DNA from: Lolium rigidum
Taxonomy: Eukaryota > Streptophyta > Magnoliopsida > Poales > Poaceae
Direction: 5' to 3'
Assembly (NCBI RefSeq): GCF_022539505.1
Contig: NC_061514.1
Span: forward strand, 333,667,090 to 333,731,089
Length of the DNA: 64,000 nucleotides
The translations under genes were made by a program, and so were the position numbers. The notes under the pieces were generated by a model. It did no database searches and was not told where the DNA came from. It saw only the letters and a list, made by a program, of their open reading frames with translations. Positions 55,421-64,000 of this stretch are shown here, in pieces (position 1 is the stretch's first letter; each line of letters begins with the position of its first letter).

Positions 55421-57309
55421 TTCTTCATCGACAACTTATCAGGTTCCTCTAATGAAACTATATTTTTATTCCGTCACATCTTATGTGCTTTGCTTGGAGC
55501 GTCTGTTTGTTTTTATTTTTGTTTTGTTTGAATAAAGTCGGATCCCACAATCCTTTATATTGGAGATATTACGCTCCGTTGTTTCATATGAACACATGTG
55601 TTCTTAGCTTTATCTTTAATGTTCATTGCGAAAGTTGAACTACCTCATTCATTGATATATGGTTGGAAACGGAAAATGCCGCATGTGGTAAATGGTATAA
55701 TGTCTTGAATAATGTGATACTTGGCAATTGTTGTGCTCATATAGATCTTGTTTAAGCTCTTGCATCATGTACCTTGTACCCATTAATGAATAACTACATA
55801 GAGCATGTTAAAATTTGGTTTGCATGATTGTTCTCTCTAAGTCTAGATATTTTCCGAGTTGAGGTGTTTGAACAACAAGGAGACGATGTAAAGTCTTATA
55901 ATGCTTACACTATGTTTATATGTGAGTCTTGCTGCACCATTTCATACTTGAGTTTGCTTCAAACAACCTTGCTAGCCTAGCCTTGTATTGAGAGGGAATC
56001 TTCTCGTGCATCCAAATCCTTGAGCCAATAACCATGCCATTTGTGTCCACCATACCTACCTACTACATGGTATTTCTCCGCCATTCCAAAGTACATTACT
56101 TGAGTGCTACCTTTAAAATTCCATTCTTTGCCTTTACAATATATAGCTCATGGGACAAAATAGCTTAAAAACTATTGTGGTGAAGAATATGTACTTATGT
56201 GTCTTATTTCTTAGTAAGTTGCTTGTTGAGCGGTAACCATGTTTCTGGGGACGCCATCAACTTTTTACCTTTGTTGAATATCATGTGAGTTGCTATGCAT
56301 GTTCGTCTTGTCCGAAGTAAGGGCGGTTTTCACAATCAAATGGTTTGAGTATGCATACTCGTTAGAGAAGAACATTGGGCCGCTAACTAAAGCCATGAAT
56401 CATGGTGGAAGTTTCAGTTTGGACATAAAACCTCAATCTCTTATGAGAATATTAACTGTTGTTGAATGCTTAAGCATTAAAAGAGGAGTCCATTATCTGT
56501 TGTCTATGTTGTCCCGGTATGGGTGTCTAAGTTGAGAATGATCAAAAGCGAGAAATCCAATGCGAACCTTCTCCTTAGACCCTTGTACATGCGGCATAGA
56601 GGTACCCCTTTGTGACACTTGGTTGAAACATATGTTATGCAATGATAATCCGTGTTAACCCAAGCTAATTAGGACAAGGTGCGAGCACTATTAGTATACT
56701 ATGCATGAGGCTTGCAACTTATAAGATATCTTATACATAACTCATATGATTTATTACTACCGTTGACAAAATTGTTTCTTGTTTTCAAAATGAAAAGCTC
56801 TAGAACAAATATAGTAATCCATGCTTCCCTCTGCGAAGGGCCTTTCTTCTACTTTATTGTTGAGTCAGTTTACATATTCTTTCTATCTTAGAAGCAAACA
56901 CTTGTGTAAACTGTGTGCATTGATTCTTACATGTTTACCTATTGCACTTGTTTTATTACTTTGTGTTGACAATTATCCATGAGATATACATGTTGAAGTT
57001 GAAAGCAACCGCTGAAACTTATATCTTCCTTTGTGTTGTTTCAAAGCTTTCTACTAAGAACTTATTGCTTATGAGTTAACTCTTATGCAAGACTTATTGA
57101 TGCTTGTCTTGAAAGTATTATTCATGAAAAGTCTTTGTTATATGATTCATTTGTTTACTCAGTATCTTCATCATTGCTTCGAATCGCAGCATTCATCTCA
57201 TGTGCTTTACAATAGTATGATCAAGATTATGATAGCATGTCACTTCAGAAATTATCTTTGTTATCGTTTACCTACACGAGGGCGAGTAGGAACTAAGCTT
57301 GGGGATGCT

Positions 57310-58913
57310 TGATACGTCCCAAACGTATCTATAATTTCTTATGTTCCATGCTACTTTTATGATGATACTCACATGTTTTATATACATTATATGTCATATT
57401 TATGCATTTTCCGGCACTAACCTATTGACGAGATGCCGAAGAGCCGATTCTTGTTTTCTGCTGTTTTTGGTTTCAGAAATCCTAGTAAGGAAATATTCTC
57501 GGAATTGGACGAAATCAACGCCCAGGGTCCTATTTTTGCACGAAGCTTCCAGAAGACCGAAGAGGAGACGAAGTGGGGCCACGAGGCGCCGCCACAATAG
57601 GGCGGCGCGGCCAGCAAGGGGCCCGCGCGGCCCTGTTGTGTGGGGCCCCCGTGGCGCCTCTTGACCTACCCTTCCGCCTACTTAAAGCCTCCGTCGCGAA
57701 ACCCCCAGTACCGAGAGCCACGATACGGAAAACCTTCCAGAGACGCAGCCGCCGCCAATCCCATCTCGGGGGATTCAGGAGATCGCCTCCGGCACCCTGC
57801 CGGAGAGGGGAATCATCTCCCGGAGGTCTCTTCATCGCCATGATCGCCTCCGGATTGATGTGTGAGTAGTTCACCCCTGGACCATGGGTCCATAGCAGTA
57901 ACTAGATGATCGTCTTCTCCTAATTGTGCTATCATGCTCGATCTTGTGAGCTGCCTATCATGATCAAGATCGTTTCTTTGTAATCCTACATGTTGTGTTT
58001 GTTGGGATCCGATGGATATTGAATACTATGTCAAGTTGATTATCAATCTATCATATATGAGTTGTTTATGTTCTTGCATGCTCTCCGTTGCTAGTAGAGG
58101 CTCTGGCCAAGTTGATACTTGTGACTCCAAGAGGGAGTATTTATGCTCGATAGTGGGTTCATGCCTCCATTAAATCCGGGACGAGTGACGGAAAGTTCTA
58201 AGGTTGTGGATGTCTTGTTGCCACTAGGGATAAAACATCGATGCTTTGTCTAAGGATATTTGTGTTGATTACATTACGCACCATACTTAATGCAATTGTC
58301 TGTTGCTTGCAACTTAATACCGGAAGGGGTTCGGATGATAACCTCGAAAGTGGACTTTTTAGGCATAGATGCATGCTTGGATGGCGGTCTATGTACTTTG
58401 TCGTAATGCCCCGATTAAATCTCATAGTACTCATCATGATATATGTATGTGCATTGTTATGCCTTCTTTATTTGTCAATTGCCCAACCGTAATTTGTTCA
58501 CCCAACATGTTATTTATCTTATGGGAGAGACACCGCTAGTGAAGCTGTGGACCCCGGTCTATTCTTTACATCTGAAATACAATCTATCGCAATACTTGTT
58601 CTTTATTGTTCTTCGCAAACAATCATCTTCCACACAATACGGTTAATCCTTTGTTCACGAGCAAGCCGGTGAGATTGACAACCTCACCGTTACGTTGGGG
58701 CAAAGTACTTTGGTTGTGTTGTGCAGGTTCCACGTTGGCGCCGGAATCCCTGGTGTTGCGCCGCACTACATTCCACCACCATCAACCTTCGACGTGCTTC
58801 TTGACTCCTACTGGTTCGATTAAACCTTGGTTTCTTACTGAGGGAAACTTGCTACTGTGCGCATCACACCTTCCTCTTGGGGTTCCCAACGGACGTGTCA
58901 ACTACACGCATCA
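57310..58913 (+). repeat. Element C 3' LTR, 1604 bp
   Basis: Follows the polypurine motif AAGCTTGGGGATGC. Nearly identical to the 5' LTR and followed by the CCCAC target duplication. Confidence 0.92.
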
Positions 58914-58918
58914 CCCAC

Positions 58919-59330
58919 TATCGAGCATAAATACCCCCTTTTGGAGTTACAAGCATATACTTGGCCAAAGAATCTACTAGCAACGAAAGAGCATGCAAGA
59001 TCACAAATAACATATGACAAGTATATAATTGATCTCAACATAGTATTGAATATTCATTGGATCCCAACAAACACAACATGTAGCATTACATAAAGATGAT
59101 CTTCATCATGATAGGCAGCTCACAAGATCTAAACATGAAGCATAAATTGGAGAAGACAACCATCTAGTTACTGCTATGGACCCGTAGTCCAGAGATGAAC
59201 TACTCACGCATCACTTCGGAGGCGGGCATGGCGATGTACATAGAGGCCTTCGGTGATGATCTCCCTCTCCGACAGGGTGCTGAGAAGAGCATCAAACCCC
59301 TCCCGAGCTAGGGTTGGTGATGGCGGCCGC
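58919..59330 (-). repeat. Element D left LTR, middle fragment
   Basis: Resumes the reverse LTR of D (TATCGAGCATAAATACCCC onward) after element C and ends at GCCGC (59326-59330), the insertion site of solo LTR E. Confidence 0.8.
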
Positions 59331-60929
59331 TGATACGTCTCCAACGTATCTATAATTTCTTATGTTCCATGCTAGTTTTATGACAATACCTACATGTTTT
59401 ATTCATACTTTATAATGTTTTTATGCATTTTCTAGGACTAACCTATTAACAAGATGCCACAGTGCCGGTTCGTTTTTCGTTGTTTTTGATTTCAGAAAAG
59501 CTAGTTTACAAATATTCTCGGAATTGGACGAAACAAAAGCCCACGGCCCTATTTTCTACGGAGTGTTCCAGAAGACCGAAGAAGAGTCGAGGAAGGCCAG
59601 CAGGGGGCCCACACCATAAGGCGGCGCGGCAGTGGGGTCCCCCGCGCCGACATATGGGGAGGGAGCCCCCTGGCTCCCCCGACTCTGCCCCTTCGCCTAT
59701 TTATTCCTTCGTCCCCGAAAACCCTAGCACCGAGAGCCAAAATACCAGAACAGTTCCAGAGACGCCGCCGCCGTCAACCCTATCTCGGGGGGTTCAGAAG
59801 ATCTCCTCCGGCACCCTGTCGGAGAGGGGAATCATCACCGGAGGGCTCTACATCACCATGCCCGCCTCCGGATTGATGCGTGAGTAGTTCATCCTTGGAC
59901 TACGGGTCCATAGCAGTAGCTAGATGGTTGTCTTCTCCTCTTGTCCTATCATGTTTAGATCTTGTGAGCTGCCTATCATGATCAAGATCATCTATTTGTA
60001 ATGCTACATGTTGTGTTTGTTGGGATCCGATGAATATGGAATACTATGTCAAGTTGATTATTGATCTATCATATATGTGTTATTTATGATCTTGCATGCT
60101 CTCCGTTGCAAGTAGAGGCTGCGGCCAAGTTGATACTTGTGACTCCAAGAGGGAGTATTTATGCTAGATAGTGGGTTCATGTCTCCATTGAATGCGGGGA
60201 GTGACAGACAACCCCTAAGGTTGTGGATGTGATGTTGCCACTAGGGATAAAACATCAATGCTTTGTCTAAGGATATTTGTATTGTTTACATTACGCACAA
60301 TACTTAATGCAATTGTCTGCTGTTTGCAACTTAATACTGGAAGGGGTGCGGATGCTAACCCGAAGGTGGACTTTTTAGGCATAGATTCATGCTGGATGGC
60401 AGTCTATGTTCTTTGTCGTAATGCCCTAAGTAAATCTCGTAGTAGTCATCATGATATGTATGTGCATTGTTATGCCCTCTCTATTTGTCAATTTCCCAAC
60501 TGTAATTTGTTTACCCAACATGTTATTTATCTTATTGGAGAGACACCACTAGTGAACTGTGGACCCCGGTCCATTCTTTTACATCTGAAATACAACCTAC
60601 GCAATCATTGTTCTCTTTTGTTTTCACGCAAGCAAACATCATTTTCCACACCATACGTTTAATCCTTTGTTTTCAGCAAGCCGGTGAGATTGACAACCTC
60701 ACCGTTAAGTTGGGGCAAAGTAGTTTGATTGTGTTGTGCAGGTTCCACGTTGACACCGAAATCCCTGGTGTTGCGCCGCACTACACTCCTTCACCAACAA
60801 CCTTCACGTGGTCTTCATCTCCTACTGGTTCGATAACCTTGGTTTCTTACTGAGGGAAAACTCGTTGCTGTACTCATCATACCTTCCTCTTGGGGTTCCC
60901 AACGGACGTGTGCTTTACCGTCACAAGCA
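59331..60929 (+). mobile_element. Solo LTR E, 1599 bp
   Basis: Starts TGATACGTCTCC and ends TCACAAGCA. Flanked by GCCGC (59326-59330) and GCCGT (60930-60934), a 5-bp target duplication with one mismatch. There is no internal region, so it results from recombination between the two LTRs of a former full element. The family is close to C; the reverse fragment at 20899-21558 belongs to the same subgroup. Confidence 0.85.
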
Positions 60930-60934
60930 GCCGT

Positions 60935-61364
60935 GACGGAACTTTTTCGTGGATGGAGGCTCAGGTATTTAGGTTTTTCCCGAACAGGTGAATAAATAGG
61001 CGGAAGGCGAGGTCGGTGGGTGCTCGAGGGGCCCACACCACCCCTTGGCGTGGCCAGGGCCTGGACCAAGCCATGGGCTAGTGTGGCCACCTCGTGGCGC
61101 TTCTTCGTCTCCCCTCTGGACTCCGTCTTCGTTACAATAAAATAGGAACTTCAGCTTTTATTTCGTCCAATTCCGATAATATTTTCGGTACAACTTTTCT
61201 GAAACAAAGCAGCAGAAAAGAGGGAACTGGCACTGTGGCATCTTGTCAATAGGTTAGTTCCGGAAAATGTATAAAAGTGCAACAAAGTGTAAACAAAACA
61301 TATAGAAATTGGTATAAAACAAGCATGGAGCATGAAAAGTTATAGATACGTTTGAAACGTATCA
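60935..61364 (-). repeat. Element D left LTR, last fragment (LTR 5' end)
   Basis: Continues the reverse LTR to its start, which reads TGATACGTTTCAAACG on the minus strand and ends at 61364. Confidence 0.8.
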
Positions 61365-62238
61365 ACATCCTCAAGCTTAACTCCTGCTCGTTCTCGAGTA
61401 GGTAAGTGATAACAAAAATAATTTTGAGGTGACATGAAGCCAACACAATCTAGATCAAGTTTATTGTAAAAGCATTGTGAGCTGGGATCAAAGTACTCTA
61501 AACATAGGCATGATAGATATAATTCTAACAATAGAACTTAGCAACCATGCTACAACATGAGAAGTAACTCAAACAAAGGATCATGAATAATTGTGCACTA
61601 AAAGCAAATGTTTGTTTTTTAGTATAGAGAAAGCATAGCAAAGTGGTACTCAGCTTGTCCTTTATGAAGTAGCAAAACGTAAATGCTAGGGCACCTTTAA
61701 AGTTCAAAGGGTGACTAGATACAAGTAATTTGAGAACACAAGCAATAGCATAATCATGAATCAATCAATAATTAATTTTGGGACTATGCACATTATACTC
61801 AGAATGACAACTATGCTCTCTTAATTGGTGCATAAAGCAAGAAGATGAAGATTCAACATAAAAGTAAAAGAAAGGCCCTACACAACGGGAAGCAAGATTA
61901 CTCATGTGCTAGAGCTTTTTATTCTGAATACAACACAGGTGTTGAAAATATATTTTGAGTGGTGCATGTCTATGTCAACGAATGACATCAAATGTTCTAT
62001 CATCCTTTCATGTTTATTGGCTTCAAGAGCAGCTCCCATAGAGAGAACAATAAAGTTCCTCTTCTCCTTTGTTTGAACAAGCTAGGTTCATGATTTCTCA
62101 AGTACATAGTGTTAGGAGATTTAGATTATTGGTTCAATTTATATTTAGTGGGTGGGCACCCACGCCTGCTCTTTTGCAAAATTAAGAACCAACACATTGT
62201 GCATGTGATGGTGCTCCGGTGATGGCGCCAGACAATCT
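61365..62238 (-). mobile_element. Interior of element D, 874 bp, non-coding
   Basis: Next to the left LTR lies the polypurine region, seen as CAAGCTTAACTCCTGC on the plus strand. Next to the right LTR lies TGGCGCCATCACCGG (minus strand), a degenerate tRNA-Asp-type primer site. Between them there are only short frames with no gag or pol homology. Parts resemble the 3' region of the A/C family, for example GAAGCAAGATTACTCATGTGCTAGAGC inverted relative to 17095-17140. Confidence 0.65.
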
Positions 62239-63803
62239 TGCTGAGCGTTGTTGTGGAAGCGGTTGGGAAACCCCAAGAGGAAGGTGCGATAAGCACAGCA
62301 ACAAGTTTTCCCTCAGTACGAGACCAAAGTTTAATCGACCAGCATGAGAAAGGCGTGACTTCTGAAGGTGTTGCTAGCTGACTAGTGGCAGAGCACACTA
62401 CCTGCATCAGTAACAACATGGAACCTACACACAACACAACCAAAGTACTTCACCCCAACTTGCAATGAGGTTGTCAATCTCACTGGTTTGCTGAACACAA
62501 AGGATTAGACTTATCGAGTGGAAAGAGATGTTTGCAGAAAGTAAACAGAACAGGATTGCAGTATATGAATTTATCAGTGTAAAGGAAACAGGACTGGGTC
62601 CACAGTTCACTAGAGGTGTCTCTCCGTAAAGATAAATAGCATGTTGGGTGAACAAATTACAGCTGGGAAATTGACAGAATATCGACCATACATGACAAGA
62701 TGATTACCATGAGATTTGATTGGGCATTACAACATAATACATATACCGTAATCCAATTGCGTTTATGACTTATAATCCACGTCTGAACCCCTTTCATTAT
62801 TAAATTGTAAGCAACAGATTATCGCATTAAGCAATGTGTGTAAAGTAAACAATAGAATTACCCTTGGATAAAATATTGTTGTTTTCTCCCTAGTAGCAAC
62901 AACACATCTAAAATCTTAGAAGTTATTGTTACTCTCCCAGAAAACTAGAGGCATGAACCTACTATCGAGCATAAATACCCCATCTTGGAGTCACAAGTAT
63001 CCACTTGGCCAGAGTATCCACTAGCAATAGAGAGCATGCAAGATCACAAATAACATATGACATGAATATATAACCAATCTCAACATAGTATACAATATTC
63101 ATCGGATCCCAGCAAACACAACATGTAGGATTACATAAAGATGATCTTGATCATGTAGGGCAGCTCACAAGATCTATACATGAAGCACAAAGTGGAGAAG
63201 ACAACCATCTAGCTACTGCTATGGACCCATAGTCCAGTGATGAACTACTCACGCATCACTTCGGAGGTGGGCATGGCGATGTAGATGCCTCCGGCGATGA
63301 TTTCCCCCTCTGGTAGGGTTGCCGGGAAGAGCTTCAGAACCCCCCGAGATGGGTTCTACGATGGCAGACGCGACGGACCTTTTCGTGGATGGAGGTTCAG
63401 GTATCCAGGGTTTTCCCGAGAAGATGTACAAATAGGCGGAGGATATAGGTTGGTGGGGTTCATGGGGGGCCCACACACCCCTTGGCGCGGGCCAATTCTA
63501 GGCCGCGCTAAGGGTAGGTCTAGCCGCCCTGTGGCACTTCCTCGACCCCCTCTGGACTTCGTCTCTGTTTCGGTAAAATATTGACTTCAGCTTTTGTTTC
63601 GTCCAATTCCGAGAATATTTCCTGTACAACTTTTCTGAAATACAAAAACAGCAGAAAATAGGGAACTGGCACTGTGGCATCTTGTTAATAGGTTAGTGCC
63701 GGAAATCATTTAAAAGTGCAATGAAGTGTAAGCAAAACATATATGAATTGGTGTAAAGCAAGCATGGAGCATAAAAAATTATAGATACGTTTGAGACGTA
63801 TCA
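62239..63803 (-). repeat. Element D right LTR, 1565 bp, intact
   Basis: Minus-strand LTR starting TGATACGTCTC at 63803 and ending near TGCTGAGCGTTG at 62239. It serves as reference for the split left LTR. Confidence 0.8.
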
Positions 63804-64000
63804 AGCATCTTCAAGCTTAACTCCTGCTTGTCCTCAAGTAGGTAAGTGATAACAAAATAATGTTTGAGCTGACATGAAGCCAACACAATCTTGATCAAGC
63901 ATGTAAAGCATTGTGAGCTGGGATCTAAGTACTCTAACATAGGCATGATAGATATAATTCAATAGAAATTAGCAACTATGTTATAACATGAAGAGTAACT
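63804..64000 (-). mobile_element. Start of a further interior copy, cut by the window edge
   Basis: Reads CATCTTCAAGCTTAACTCCTGCTTG and continues like 61365-61560, the polypurine region of D. The D-type array therefore continues to the right with at least one more interior segment. Confidence 0.7.

Larger units (their letters stand above)
51909..58913 (+). mobile_element. Complete LTR retrotransposon C, 7005 bp, nested in D
   Basis: LTRs at 51909-53510 and 57310-58913, about 1.6 kb and nearly identical, begin TGATACGTCCC and end CGCATCA. A perfect target duplication CCCAC flanks it (51904-51908 and 58914-58918). It contains a tRNA-Asp primer site, one 292-codon ORF with a gag segment fused to a retropepsin-like domain, and a long 3' region shared with elements A and B. 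It ends in the AAGCTTGGGGATGC polypurine motif. Reverse transcriptase and integrase are missing. A recent, non-autonomous insertion. Confidence 0.93.
51141..63803 (-). mobile_element. LTR element D (minus strand) with a very short interior
   Basis: Read on the minus strand: LTR (63803 to 62239, about 1.57 kb), primer site region, 874 bp interior, polypurine region, LTR (61364 to 51141). The second LTR is split by elements E and C and totals about 1.6 kb without them. Both LTRs start with the family inverted repeat, GATACGTNTCAAACGTATC. The interior has no coding capacity, so it is a deletion derivative or TRIM/LARD-like element. The same polypurine region reappears to the right of the right-hand LTR, so the array continues beyond the window. 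No target duplication can be paired. Confidence 0.75.

Overview
This is a repeat-rich plant nuclear window. The evidence is a spliced gene with eight GT-AG introns, many Stowaway and Harbinger type miniature transposons, and nested LTR retrotransposons whose LTRs begin TGATACGTC and whose primer binding sites match plant tRNA-Asp. This combination is typical of Triticeae grasses (wheat, Aegilops, barley, rye). The species cannot be fixed from sequence alone, and names of individual retrotransposon families are deliberately not asserted.

Layout. 1-5.2 kb: mostly unrecognised DNA with a LINE tail and a fold-back MITE. 5.2-9 kb: the C-terminal half of a zeatin-type UDP-glycosyltransferase (UGT) gene, followed by two related repeat units (R1, R2). 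9-24 kb: an island of transposons. It holds a complete LTR element A (12627-19046, target duplication AGCGG) sitting inside an older related element B, two reverse-oriented LTR pieces, and a gene-like unit with its own TATA box and a 224-codon ORF. 24.4-28.8 kb: the R units return (R3, R4) and lead into a second, shorter UGT tail, so the transposon island splits an older segmental duplication. A 731-bp hAT-type MITE lies here.

30.2-34.9 kb: the only gene in the window that looks functional, an organelle-type RNA pseudouridine synthase of 9 exons and 484 residues. A partial tandem copy of its last intron and exon follows. 35.3-37.0 kb: a PIF/Harbinger-type element with TTA target duplications and a decayed cargo ORF. 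37.1-46.6 kb: a degenerate Athila-type Ty3/gypsy element with gag and protease remnants, no polymerase, and an Athila ORF1-like gene. A 5'-truncated LINE is inserted in it on the minus strand. 46.6-51.1 kb: non-genic DNA with two sets of tandem repeats. 51.1-64 kb: a second nest. A minus-strand LTR element D, with only about 0.87 kb between its LTRs, carries a complete element C (51909-58913, target duplication CCCAC) and a solo LTR E (59331-60929, target duplication GCCGC/GCCGT) inside one LTR.

Elements A, C and the Athila-type element share small structural signals that ordinary annotation does not name: a hexaloop hairpin just after the gag region, repeated copies of the polypurine-tract motif (one forming a perfect hairpin in A, B and C), and a short inverted repeat at the LTR 5' end of the TGATACG families. 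These, together with transposase-less elements carrying promoter-plus-ORF units, are the most interesting observations. I saw no tRNA, rRNA, CRISPR or bacterial-type system.
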